Shown here in pieces: positions 6,829 to 15,070 of a DNA stretch of 64,000 nt. Below the pieces are notes generated by a model that did not search any database, was not told the origin of the DNA, and was given only the letters and a program-made list of their open reading frames with translations. Source of the stretch: Myxococcales bacterium (GTDB lineage: Bacteria; Myxococcota_A; Polyangia; Polyangiales; Polyangiaceae). The DNA lies in contig JADJQX010000007.1 of the NCBI GenBank assembly GCA_016712525.1, positions 248,001 through 312,000 on the forward strand, written 5' to 3'. The translations under genes were made by a program, and so were the position numbers. Numbering within the stretch: position 1 is the stretch's first letter; each line of letters begins with the position of its first letter.

Positions 6829-7812
6829 ATGATGACCCCGCTCGTTCTTCTGCTCGTAGCCCGCAGCGCCAAGGCCTCCCTCGGGAAGCGCCGCGCCGTG
6901 GGCGCCGCCAAGGTGCTCACGTACCTCGGCGCCGTGACCGCGTCCTTCGGCCTCGTCGCCGCGCACAAGGCCCACGCCGACGTCGGAGGCCAGGCGCTCT
7001 CGCTGGGCCGCGAGCTCGCGACCGCGACCGACGGCCTCGAGGGCGGCTACACCGCCGTGCTCAACGGGCAGCGTTTTCAGCTCGGCGAGACCACGACGGA
7101 CGCGAGCGTGTCCCAGGTGCTCGACGCGGCCGAGTCGACGTGCACGGCGAGCCCCGGCGCGCTCGATGGCCTCTTCGCCGCCGTCCCCGAGAAGGGCACG
7201 GTGAAGGGCGTCGGCGACTACCACCTCGAGGGCTCGATTCGTCACGGCATCGTCCGCAACGGCACCCCGAAGGACGGCGTCGTGGTGTGCTTCGAGGGAG
7301 ATCCTGCGAAGCCGCGCAGCACGGCGGCGGCGCTCGCGGCGTTCGCGGCGTCCCAAGATCTCGGAGACCTCGGCAAGCTCCGCTACGTCTACGCGAAGCG
7401 CGAAGCCGACGGAAAAACACGGGTCACGGTCGCGCGCACGGGCGAGCACTTCAGCCTCAAGGCCATCGCCGAGGACGGCGAGAAGGAGGGGCACGACGGC
7501 GCCGTCCCTCGCCCGGAAGGGGCCCGCCGCGTGCTCACCGCGGAGCTCGAAGGGGTCTCCCAGACGACCAACGTGTACCTCTCCGACGCGCCGGTCGCGA
7601 CGGTGGCCGCCCACTACGACTCGACCCTCGGCAAGGCCGGCTTCGTGCGCGTCACTCCGCCGGCGGCCGACCAGACGTTGCGCGTGTTCTCGAAAGAGGG
7701 CTTCGAGGTGATCGTCGCCGCGCGCAAAGACGAAGGAAAGACCGTGCTCGCGGTCACCGAGAGCCGACCCGGCGTAGCTAAAAAGACAAGCAAACTCGAG
7801 GTGTTACCATGA
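6829..7812 (+). CDS. Exported protein of unknown family in the Tad island
   Basis: Protein of 327 residues not recognised as any named family. The N-terminus has a short hydrophobic stretch (LVLLLVA), a basic segment (KASLGKRR) and a second hydrophobic stretch ending AAHKAHA. That suggests either a signal peptide with a late start or two short membrane segments. The rest is soluble, with two Cys (STCTA, VVCFE) and a C-terminal segment of the type seen in envelope proteins (SDAPVATVAAHYDSTLGKAGF, about residues 257-278). Its stop overlaps the ATG of the next gene (ATGA), so the two products probably work together. The role is inferred only from position next to pseudopilin genes. Confidence 0.65.
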   Translation: MMTPLVLLLVARSAKASLGKRRAVGAAKVLTYLGAVTASFGLVAAHKAHADVGGQALSLGRELATATDGLEGGYTAVLNGQRFQLGETTTDASVSQVLDAAESTCTASPGALDGLFAAVPEKGTVKGVGDYHLEGSIRHGIVRNGTPKDGVVVCFEGDPAKPRSTAAALAAFAASQDLGDLGKLRYVYAKREADGKTRVTVARTGEHFSLKAIAEDGEKEGHDGAVPRPEGARRVLTAELEGVSQTTNVYLSDAPVATVAAHYDSTLGKAGFVRVTPPAADQTLRVFSKEGFEVIVAARKDEGKTVLAVTESRPGVAKKTSKLEVLP

Positions 7813-8423
7813 ATCGTAAGCGAATGTTCGGTGCGGCTACGGCGGCCTTCGTCGTCTCGCTCTTCGTGTCGGTGTCGTTCGGTGAAGGAGGGCCCGAGGT
7901 CGCGCTCGGCGACGAGGCCTGCGCCGACACGACGGGCTCCTGCCAGGAGGACTGCGATCTGCAACAAGAGGCCTGCGTGAAGATGGTGAAGAAGGTCACC
8001 GAGGTGAGCAAGTGCTTCGAGTGCTGCAAGAAGACCGAGGACGAAGGGCGCGTCGGCTTGGACACGACCCCGACGCGCGACGAGCTTCACCAGTACATGC
8101 TCGACAAGTGCGTCCTCCCGGTCTCGGTGCGGATGAGCCACCCCGACTGGGTGAGGGGGTTCCCCACGGAGCTCCACGCGGCCGAGGCGTTCCAGCCGAA
8201 GCAGGGGCCGATCGGCGAAGCCTTGAATCGGAGGTTTCCGCATCGGGAGACCTCCGAGCCGAACACGGGCAGGGGCCCGAAGAGCGCCGACGAGTCGGCG
8301 TGCATCAAGGGCTGCTCCTACCGCACGCGGCACGGAATGGAGGTGTGCCACTCCATGCATCACACCTGCCGCTCGAAGTGTGGGAAGGCCACCGGGGCCG
8401 CGGCGCGCTGCGGAAAACGCTGA
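7809..8423 (+). CDS. Cysteine-rich exported protein, unknown family
   Basis: Protein of 204 residues with a signal peptide (MNRKRMFGAATAAFVVSLFV, then a small-residue region near 25) and 14 cysteines in the mature part. They fall in an N-terminal cluster (EACAD, GSCQEDC, EACVK, KCFECCKK), one central Cys (LDKC) and a C-terminal cluster (SACIKGC, EVCHSMHHTC, SKC, ARC). The even number and clustering suggest a disulfide-bonded domain in the periplasm or outside the cell; CHxxxHxxC could also bind metal. No family is recognised. The start overlaps the stop of the preceding gene. It ends the Tad island and converges on the deacetylase gene with only 22 bp between stops. Confidence 0.7.
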   Translation: MNRKRMFGAATAAFVVSLFVSVSFGEGGPEVALGDEACADTTGSCQEDCDLQQEACVKMVKKVTEVSKCFECCKKTEDEGRVGLDTTPTRDELHQYMLDKCVLPVSVRMSHPDWVRGFPTELHAAEAFQPKQGPIGEALNRRFPHRETSEPNTGRGPKSADESACIKGCSYRTRHGMEVCHSMHHTCRSKCGKATGAAARCGKR

Positions 8424-8445
8424 CGACGTGCCTTGGTGGCGAGGG

Positions 8446-9474
8446 TCAGGCGAGGGTCGGCCACGCGGCGCGAGCGGCGCGAGCGGCGCGGTGCACGTCG
8501 GGGTGATCGACGTCTCGAGCGATGTCGGTGGCGGTGCCCGTGAGGCCGCCGATGGCGGACACGAGGCCCCCTTCGAGGGCGACCAAGTCGTAGCCGCCCT
8601 CGAGCACGAGCAAGGTGCGCCCCCCGGCGCTCTGGTCGGCGATTCGACGGAGCTCTCGGGTCATCCACCCGAAGGCCTCGCTCTCGAGCCGCATGTCGGA
8701 GAGGGGATCGCGCACCGCCGCGTCGAACCCTGCGCTCACGATCACGAGCTCGGGCGCGTACTCCGAGAGCACGGGCAGCACCACGCGCTCGAAGGCGCCG
8801 CGGTACACGTCGTCGCCGCCACCGGCCGACAGCGGCACGTTCACGGTGAACCCGCGCCCCTCGCGCTCGCCCGTCTCGTCGACGTGGCCCGTGCCCGGGT
8901 AGAGCGGGGCCTCGTGCGTGGAGACGTAGAGCACCGACGGGTCGGCGTAGAACATCTCCTGGGTGCCGTTCCCGTGGTGCACGTCGAAGTCGACGATGGC
9001 GATCCGCGAGAGGCCGCGTGCCCTTGCGTGCGCCGCCGCGACCGCGACGTTGTTGAAGAGGCAGAAGCCCATGGCGCGCTCGGGGCGGGCGTGATGACCG
9101 GGCGGCCGAACGAGGGCGACGCCCTGCCGCACGTCCCCCTCGAGCACGGCGTCGACCATGGCCAAGACGCCACCCGCGGCCTGCCGAGCGATCGTGATGC
9201 TCTCCGCCGAGACGTAGGTGTCCGGGTCGAGATAGCGCGAAGCGCCGTGGTGCTCGGCCATCGCTTCGACGTACTGCGGCGCGTGCACCCGGCCAAGCTC
9301 CGTGGCGGTGGCCTCCCGCGCCACGATCGCCTCGAAGGTCACGTCCTTCTTCGCCTTTTCGACGGCCTGACGCGCCGCCCTGAGGCGCTCCGGGCGCTCG
9401 GGGTGGTGCCCGAGGGGGACGTGACGCGAGAACGCCGGGTCGTCGAGGAGGAGCGCGCGGGGGAGAGAAGCCAT
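8446..9474 (-). CDS. Histone deacetylase superfamily (class II-like) hydrolase
   Basis: Zn-dependent deacetylase/amidohydrolase of 342 residues, related to acetoin-utilisation-type and acetylpolyamine amidohydrolases. The N-terminal HPERPERL, RPPGHHA with the catalytic His pair (about residue 125), IVDFDVHHGNGT with Zn ligands (about 165), SAGFDA (about 257) and the late LEGGYD are all present, so the enzyme looks active. In bacteria such enzymes act on acetylated polyamines, small amides or protein lysines; the substrate is not visible. The gene is monocistronic, convergent with the Tad island and divergent from the sensor-like gene across a 252-bp gap. That gap shows nothing recognisable beyond room for two promoters. 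Confidence 0.93.
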   Translation of the reverse strand: MASLPRALLLDDPAFSRHVPLGHHPERPERLRAARQAVEKAKKDVTFEAIVAREATATELGRVHAPQYVEAMAEHHGASRYLDPDTYVSAESITIARQAAGGVLAMVDAVLEGDVRQGVALVRPPGHHARPERAMGFCLFNNVAVAAAHARARGLSRIAIVDFDVHHGNGTQEMFYADPSVLYVSTHEAPLYPGTGHVDETGEREGRGFTVNVPLSAGGGDDVYRGAFERVVLPVLSEYAPELVIVSAGFDAAVRDPLSDMRLESEAFGWMTRELRRIADQSAGGRTLLVLEGGYDLVALEGGLVSAIGGLTGTATDIARDVDHPDVHRAARAARAAWPTLA

Positions 9475-9726
9475 GAATCCGGGGGGCGGCGCCGTGGAGC
9501 ACCGCGTCGAGCCTCGTTATCGCATGTTGCCGGGCCGAAGTCGCGGGTGTTAGCTTCGCGTTGGGATCCCAAGCCAAAGGTGGCGGTGGGACTCGGCTGC
9601 CCTCTCTCGGTTCGCCTCTGGCTCCGTCTCGTTCGCTCGTACCGGGCCACGAGGCGCGCATGGTTCTCGCGCGCTCGTCGCCACGCTCGTCCCACCTTCT
9701 CGTACCTCTCCTCTCAGTGAGGCTGC

Positions 9727-11124
9727 ATGCGAAACAAGATCATCGCCGTCAACGCCGTCATCGTGCTCATCGTCGGCCTTCTGTCGTTCGTGATCGTCCG
9801 GCAGTCGACGCTGGCCGCCGCCACGAACCCCGAGCGAATCAAGGGCAGGACCGAGCGTGACGCGCAGGCCGTGGCGGCCCGCCTCCAGCTCGACGGGCTC
9901 CGCATCGAGCGCTGGCTCGCCCAGAAGGTCACGGAGCCCGCGGCCCTCGAGATCTTCAACAAGGCCTCGGACGGCGCCAAAGGCGACGCCGCCACGGCGT
10001 TCTGTGACTCGGTCGCCGGCGCGGCCAAGTCGGCCTTCGCCACGGCGCCCTCGCTCGTCGCGGTCGTCGACGCGAACGGCAAGATCGTAGGCCGGAACGG
10101 CTCTCCGCTCGAGCGCGGCGACGACATGGGCACGTCGTACCCGCTCGTGAAGGCCTCGATCGCCAAGGGCGTCGGAGGATCGGACGTGTGGGTCGAGCGC
10201 AAGAACGACAAGTTCGTCGTGAGCTACGTCCCCGTGCGTGACGCCGGTGGGAAGCCCATCGCCCTGCTCGTGCTCGGCATGGGCCTGAACGACGCGATCG
10301 CCAAGGTGAGCGACCTCACCTCGGGCGGAGGTGTGGCGATCTACGTGAACGACGGCAAGGACGTGAAGCTCGCCGCCGCCAGCAGCGACGCGGCCAAGGG
10401 CCTCGAGCAAGAGGCGGTCGACGAGGTGAAGACGGCGATCTCGTCCGGTCACGCGGCGAGCGGCGCCGGCGGTGGGGCGGTCTTCGCGGCCTCGGCCCTC
10501 GACGGCTTCGGTGAAGGCAAACACGTCGCCGCGCTCGCCATCGGGACGGCCACGCTGATCGACGCTCCGGCCTCGCTCGCCTGGCCCGTGCTGGGCGCGA
10601 TGGTCCTCGGTCTCGTGCTCGTGATCGTGGCGGGCGGGTTCCTCGGCTCCTACATCTCGACGCCGATCAACACGCTCGAAGAGGGGCTCCTCGCGATCGT
10701 CAACGGCCAGAGCGACAAGCGCTTCAACCTGGAGCACGAGGAGCTCGGTGGCCTCGCGTTCCGCATCGATCAGCTCTTGAACGCGCTCATGGGCGTCGAA
10801 GAGGACACGAGCGACGAACAGGGTCGCCTCTCGCACCCGCCGTCGGCGCGGAGCTACCAACCGGCGACCGAGGTCGAGGCAGGGTCCGACGTGGCGGCGC
10901 TCAAGGCCGAGGCCCCCGAGGCGTACTACCAGCGGCTCTTCGCCGAGTACATCGCCGCCAAGAAGGCGCTCGGCGAGGCGACCGACCACATCACCGAGCC
11001 CACGTTCCGCTCGCGCATCCAGAGCATGGAGGCCGAGGCGGCGCAGAAGCACGGGCGCCCCGTTCGTTACCAAGTGAAGCGCGCCGACAAGGAAGTTCAG
11101 CTGCTGGCCGTCCCGCTCACTTGA
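9727..11124 (+). CDS. Membrane sensor-like protein with HAMP-type region and MXAN_5187-like C-terminus
   Basis: Protein of 465 residues. An N-terminal membrane helix (residues 5-28) is followed by a periplasmic sensor-like domain of about 260 residues (segments such as LVAVVDANGKIVGR and VSYVPVRDAGGKPI typical of single-Cache domains). A second helix (about 282-305) and a HAMP-like stretch beginning YISTPINTLEEGL follow. The cytoplasmic tail is not a kinase or methyl-accepting domain. Its end (YYQRLFAEYIAAKKALGE, then KHGRPVRYQVKRADKEVQL) resembles the C-terminal domain named after Myxococcus MXAN_5187, from memory of that family. How the signal is passed on is not known. It lies 127 bp upstream of a HEAT-repeat gene on the same strand. 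Confidence 0.75.
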   Translation: MRNKIIAVNAVIVLIVGLLSFVIVRQSTLAAATNPERIKGRTERDAQAVAARLQLDGLRIERWLAQKVTEPAALEIFNKASDGAKGDAATAFCDSVAGAAKSAFATAPSLVAVVDANGKIVGRNGSPLERGDDMGTSYPLVKASIAKGVGGSDVWVERKNDKFVVSYVPVRDAGGKPIALLVLGMGLNDAIAKVSDLTSGGGVAIYVNDGKDVKLAAASSDAAKGLEQEAVDEVKTAISSGHAASGAGGGAVFAASALDGFGEGKHVAALAIGTATLIDAPASLAWPVLGAMVLGLVLVIVAGGFLGSYISTPINTLEEGLLAIVNGQSDKRFNLEHEELGGLAFRIDQLLNALMGVEEDTSDEQGRLSHPPSARSYQPATEVEAGSDVAALKAEAPEAYYQRLFAEYIAAKKALGEATDHITEPTFRSRIQSMEAEAAQKHGRPVRYQVKRADKEVQLLAVPLT

Positions 11125-11251
11125 CATCTGGCGCGGCGAACGAACTCTACACCGCCGACACGTCACGCTTTTGTGCGCCCCGCGCGCACCACCATGGCCC
11201 CTCGGCTCCGCACGTCGCGAGCCGAGGGCGGAGAACCGAGAGCGCTTGCTG

Positions 11252-11986
11252 ATGGGCTTTTTCGACTTTTTCAAGAAGGACAAGGGCAACACCAAGAAGT
11301 CGTCGCCCGCCGCGAAGTGGGCCGAGGCCGCCGCCAGCAAACGCGCGCAGAACTACGATCGCCAAGAGGCGCTCACCGAGCTCGCCAACATGGGCACGCC
11401 CGAGGCGGCCGAGGCGCTCCTCCGTAGGTTCACCTTCATCATCGACCCGTCCATCACCGACCAAGAAGAGAAGGATCTCGCGGCGAAGGGCGTCCTCGCA
11501 GCCGGGCGTGGCGCGGTCGAGCCCATTCGCGCGTTCGTGGCCAAAGCCGAGAGCGTCTCGTGGCCGATGCGCCTCCTCCGAGAGCTCGTCGAAGAGGACG
11601 AGTACGTCGAAGAGCTCCTCACGTGGCTCTCCAAGTGGGACACGGAGTACGCCAAGTTCATCGACCCGAAGCTCCAGATCCTCGAAGAGCTCCAGGACCA
11701 CACGCACGAGAAGATCGTGCCCGCGGTGCTGCCCTTCGTGGCCGACTCGAACGAGACCGCGCGCCTAAACGCCGTCATGGCCTTGCTCGCCCAGAAGGAC
11801 ACGAAGGTCGTCGAGCCCCTCGTCACTCAGCTCCTCGACGAAGAGAGCGTCCGCGTGAAGAACAAAATCTGCGAGGGCCTCATGCAGCTCGGGGCCGAGA
11901 TCGCCGAAGAGCGCCGGGACGAGGTGCGCAAAGCCCTCCCCGAGCGCTACGTGGTCGACGGTAGCGGCGCCCTGAAGAAGGGGTGA
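11252..11986 (+). CDS. HEAT-repeat-like protein
   Basis: Soluble, highly charged protein of 244 residues starting MGFFDFFKKDKGNTKKS. Helical repeats with the HEAT pattern are visible, for example RQEALTELANMGTPEAAEALLRRF (about residues 34-57) and NETARLNAVMALLAQKDTKVVEPL (about 170-193). No enzyme motif is seen, so a scaffold or adaptor role is likely. The start at 11252 is the first Met compatible with the conserved-looking N-terminus; the frame is open to 11171 but that part is Pro/Arg-rich shadow-type sequence. It may be cotranscribed with the sensor-like gene upstream, but the 127-bp gap leaves room for a promoter. Confidence 0.75.
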   Translation: MGFFDFFKKDKGNTKKSSPAAKWAEAAASKRAQNYDRQEALTELANMGTPEAAEALLRRFTFIIDPSITDQEEKDLAAKGVLAAGRGAVEPIRAFVAKAESVSWPMRLLRELVEEDEYVEELLTWLSKWDTEYAKFIDPKLQILEELQDHTHEKIVPAVLPFVADSNETARLNAVMALLAQKDTKVVEPLVTQLLDEESVRVKNKICEGLMQLGAEIAEERRDEVRKALPERYVVDGSGALKKG

Positions 11987-12030
11987 ACGCGGCGGCGAGG
12001 TGTACTGTAATTGCCCGTAAGGATTGAGCT

Positions 12031-12768
12031 TTACGGCGCCTGAAACCCCGCTTCGCGGTACGTGATCACCAGCGTGTCGCGGTGCGGGGTGGGGCCCGTC
12101 GGCACGATGGGGGTCGTCTCGTGGACGACCCGGGTGTCGTCGAGCAGGAGCGCCGACCACGGCTCGACGAGAGAAAAGCGCACGCCCTCGGGCCCGTCGG
12201 CCTCGAACACGCGGGTCTCTCCCCCTCGGACGGAGACCCGATCGACGAGCACCACCGCGACGAAATCGACGCCGTCGCGGTGGGCGCCCTCGGGGGTCGG
12301 TCTGCCGACGCCCTCGCTCGGGTCGATGCGGAACGCGTGGGCCTCGACGAAGTATCGTGGGGCTCGGCGGACGCTGGCGAAGATCTGGCCGAGCCCTCGT
12401 ACGAGGGCCGAGAACGCGGAGCTCTCGCTCATCGCGGGGTGAAGAGGCGAAAACCAGCGCTCCATGCCGCCGTGGAGCGCGTTGTAGGTGAGCGGTTGGT
12501 AGTGCGCCCGGTGCGGGACGGCCGTGAGCGTGTCGGACTCGAGCTCGTGCACGAAGCACCCGTGCCGACGAAAACGGTAGGCTCCGCCGTCTTTCAGGTG
12601 CGCGTCGGCGGGGAGGTCGTCGAAGAGGGGCGCGAGCGCGAGGGCCTCGGGGAGGGAGGCGCCCACCGTGGTGAAGAGCACGTCTCTCGGGACCACCGCG
12701 AAGCCTCCGGACACGAGGGCGTGGAGCACGTGCTCGCGACGCGCGGTGGGCATGAGCGTGAGGGGCAT
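12031..12768 (-). CDS. 2-oxoglutarate/Fe(II) dioxygenase family protein (BsmA/IDO-type)
   Basis: Protein of 245 residues with the features of the 2OG-Fe oxygenase family that includes L-isoleucine-4-hydroxylase-like enzymes. The metal site is HRDGVDF (about residue 165, HxD) and a distal HETTP (about 216), followed by RDTLVITYR with the 2-oxoglutarate-binding Arg. GGETRVF lies between. The N-terminal half contains YRFRRHG and HYQPLTYN segments typical of the family. Such enzymes hydroxylate free amino acids or similar small molecules; the substrate here is unknown. The gene follows the uracil-DNA glycosylase gene on the same strand with 48 bp between. Confidence 0.82.
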   Translation of the reverse strand: MPLTLMPTARREHVLHALVSGGFAVVPRDVLFTTVGASLPEALALAPLFDDLPADAHLKDGGAYRFRRHGCFVHELESDTLTAVPHRAHYQPLTYNALHGGMERWFSPLHPAMSESSAFSALVRGLGQIFASVRRAPRYFVEAHAFRIDPSEGVGRPTPEGAHRDGVDFVAVVLVDRVSVRGGETRVFEADGPEGVRFSLVEPWSALLLDDTRVVHETTPIVPTGPTPHRDTLVITYREAGFQAP

Positions 12769-12816
12769 CGCCCGCTCCTTAATGCCTTTCGCGCGCCGCG
12801 GCGAGGGGCGTCGACC

Positions 12817-13695
12817 TCAGCGCTTCTTCGAGATCCCGAGCTCTTTCATGACCGCCTGGAGGTCGTCCCAGCATTGGCGTTTCGCCTCGGCTTGTTGGGG
12901 CGAGGCTCGAAGCAGGTAGCTCGGGTGGTAGGTCGGCATCGTCGGGATCTTGCCCTTGTACATTTTCCAGGTGCCGCGCACGCGCGTGATGCCCATCTTG
13001 GTGTCGAAGAGCGCGGCCACCGCCGTATTGCCCATGGCGACCATCACCTTCGGGGCCACGTTCGCGAGCTGCTCGTCGAGGTAGGGGAAACACGCGGCGA
13101 GCTCGTCGGGCTCGGGCCGACGGTTCTCGGGGGGCCGGCACTTCACGATGTTGCACACGTAGACGTCGTGCTCGGGATCGAGCCCCATGGCGACGATCAT
13201 CTTGTCGAGGAGCTGCCCCGCGCGGCCCACGAAGGGCAGGCCCTGCGCGTCCTCGTCGGCACCCGGAGCCTCGCCCACGAAGACGAGCGGCGCGCGCGGG
13301 TTGCCGCGAGAAAAGACAGTGTTTTTGCGGGTTTCGGCGAGCCTGCACGCCCGGCATGAGGCCACGGCCTCCGCGAGGACGGGGAGCTCCCGGACCTTGG
13401 TGGGTGGCTGCGCGGGCGGTGGCTCGGGCGCGCGCGCGATCGGTGCCACTTGCGGTGGGGCGCTCGGGACGGCCAGCGGCGGAGACGCCACGACGAGTCG
13501 TACAGGCTCCGGAGCGGAAGGAGGCGAGGGGGGAGCGGGAGGAGGCGCAACCACGGGCTCGCCGCGAGGACGCGCGATCCTCTCTCCGCGTGGGATCCCG
13601 GTCGCTCCGCTATCGGCCTGGAGCTCGAGGTAGGCGCGTAGGCTCGCAGCGATGGCCCGGAGCTCCGCGCGTTCGTCCGGTCCGCCCGTCGTCAC
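12817..13695 (-). CDS. Uracil-DNA glycosylase, family 4 (Fe-S)
   Basis: DNA-repair enzyme removing uracil from DNA. The C-terminal 190 residues carry the family 4/5 signature. This comprises the Fe-S cysteines SCRACRL (about residue 113), active-site motif GEAPGADEDAQGLPFVGRAG (about 138), the second Cys pair in CNIVKCRPPENR (about 180) and the C-terminal motif PTYHPSYLL (about 257). The first 100 residues are a Pro/Ala-rich extension absent from short thermophile enzymes but common in high-GC bacteria. The stop of the frameshifted tonB lies three bases upstream of this start, so the gene may be read from the exbBD-tonB transcript. Confidence 0.93.
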   Translation of the reverse strand: MTTGGPDERAELRAIAASLRAYLELQADSGATGIPRGERIARPRGEPVVAPPPAPPSPPSAPEPVRLVVASPPLAVPSAPPQVAPIARAPEPPPAQPPTKVRELPVLAEAVASCRACRLAETRKNTVFSRGNPRAPLVFVGEAPGADEDAQGLPFVGRAGQLLDKMIVAMGLDPEHDVYVCNIVKCRPPENRRPEPDELAACFPYLDEQLANVAPKVMVAMGNTAVAALFDTKMGITRVRGTWKMYKGKIPTMPTYHPSYLLRASPQQAEAKRQCWDDLQAVMKELGISKKR

Positions 13696-13698
13696 GCG

Positions 13699-14590
13699 TC
13701 ACCTCGCGAAGGTGACGTTGGCGGTGAACACGCCGGCGACGGGTTTTCCGTCCCGGTCGAGGGCGGTCTGGTAGGTGCGTTGCATCGCGCAGGCTCGCGC
13801 GGCGCGACCGAACCCGTGACCCGGGTCGGAGAGCACCTTCGCCTGACCGGGCCGACCGTCGGGGTTGACCGAGACCTGCACCAGCACCGCGGCTTGGTCG
13901 ATGTTGTCGACGTCGGCCTCGGGAGGGGAAGGGGCAGTCGTTCCAGCTCTTGGATCCGCCGAGCCCCGCGTTGCGCGAGCGGTCGGGACCCGCTGGGGCC
14001 ACCGGGGCTGCCGTGCCCGTCCCTCCGACGACGCCCGTGGGCGAAGCCGTGGGGGCGCGAACGGCGGCCGTGGCGGTTCCGGCGGCCATCGTGGTCCCCC
14101 CCGCATAGGTCGAACCGGTGCCCGTGACGAAGCTGTTCGTCAGGTCGACGGGCTCGTCGGGTTTCGTCTCTTGAGTGAGCACCGCGCCGGCCTGCGCGGC
14201 GGCCGCCACGGGGGCCTCCTTAGGGGCCTCGGGAGCCTTGAGATCCTTAGGAATTTCCTTGGGTTCCGGCTTGGGCTCTTCCTTCGGCTCTTCTTTGGGC
14301 TCCTCTTTCGGGGGCGGAGGCGCGGGCTCCGCGAGCTCCACGTCGAAGGCCTGCATCGGAGGGGCCGCAGGAGGGCTCGGCAGGAGCTTGGCGAGGAGCA
14401 GCCCGATGAGGCTCATGAGCACGATCGTCATGCGCACGAGCCACGGAAGGAGGAGGTGCAGCAGCACCGCGATCCCCGACGCCACCCACACGACGTGACC
14501 GCCGCGACCGTCGAGGCCGAGGACGCCATCGAGCGCGGACTCGCGAGGCGATGACGGTCGTCCTGCGGGGCGGTGGTAGGCGTGCTGCAT
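13699..14590 (-). pseudogene. TonB-like energy transducer, frameshifted
   Basis: Periplasm-spanning protein that would couple the ExbB/ExbD motor to the outer membrane. From the ATG at 14590 the frame gives an N-terminal membrane helix region (about residues 36-68), a Pro/Glu/Lys-rich spacer (repeats of KEEPKEEP) and reading to about residue 222 (SKSWNDCPF). The sequence then turns into Arg-rich nonsense. A second frame, overlapping it, carries a coherent C-terminal TonB-like domain (PPEADVDNIDQAAVLVQVSV to VFTANVTFAR) ending at 13699. Removing one base from a G-run (plus strand 13925-13928 or 13931-13934) joins both parts into 296 residues. It could be a sequencing error, a real mutation or phase variation. 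Confidence 0.75.
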
Positions 14591-14608
14591 GGTGGGCCGG
14601 GCTCGGGG

Positions 14609-15070
14609 TCAGGGCTTGGGGGCGGGGGCGGGGGCGGGGATGGTCGCGGGGCTACCCGATGCGACGGGCGTGACCCCGAAGGCGATCTTGGACACCTTGG
14701 CGTTCTTCAAAATATCGAGCACGTGGATCACCCGCCCGTGCGGCACGGCCGAGTCGGCCTTGATGACCGCGCGGAGGTCGGCGTTCTTCTGAGCCGCGTC
14801 GGTGGCGAGCGCAAGGATCGCGTCGTCGTTAGGGACGGGCTTCGAGTCGACCTGGGTCGTTCCGTCGGCCGCGAGCACCACGCTGAAGACGACCTGGATG
14901 TCGCTCCGGCCGCTCGAGGCCTTCGGGAGGTCGAGCGGGACGTTCGACTGGGACACGATGATTTTGGCCGTCACCATGAAAATGATGAGCAAAACCAACA
15001 TGATATCGACGAGCGGGGTGACGTTGATCCCGTTGATCGCGTCGTCGGAGTCTTGAGCGCCGCCGGCCAT
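14609..15070 (-). CDS. exbD: ExbD/TolR family biopolymer transport protein
   Basis: Protein of 153 residues. It has a short cytoplasmic N-terminus, one membrane helix in VTPLVDIMLVLLIIFMVTA (about residues 16-34) with the essential Asp that conducts protons in ExbD/TolR/MotB-type stators, and a periplasmic domain. It ends in an Ala-Pro tail (PAPAPAPKP) encoded by a hexamer repeat. With ExbB it would form the inner-membrane motor powering the TonB-like protein. The start ATG overlaps the stop of exbB by one base (TAATG), which indicates translational coupling. The assignment to ExbD rather than TolR rests on the linked tonB-like gene and absence of tolA/tolB. Confidence 0.88.
   Translation of the reverse strand: MAGGAQDSDDAINGINVTPLVDIMLVLLIIFMVTAKIIVSQSNVPLDLPKASSGRSDIQVVFSVVLAADGTTQVDSKPVPNDDAILALATDAAQKNADLRAVIKADSAVPHGRVIHVLDILKNAKVSKIAFGVTPVASGSPATIPAPAPAPKP

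Noticed and set aside
9475..9726. Possible small gene in the gap between the deacetylase and sensor-like genes
   Set aside because: Frames there are short or Arg/Ser-rich without start signals; treated as a divergent promoter region.
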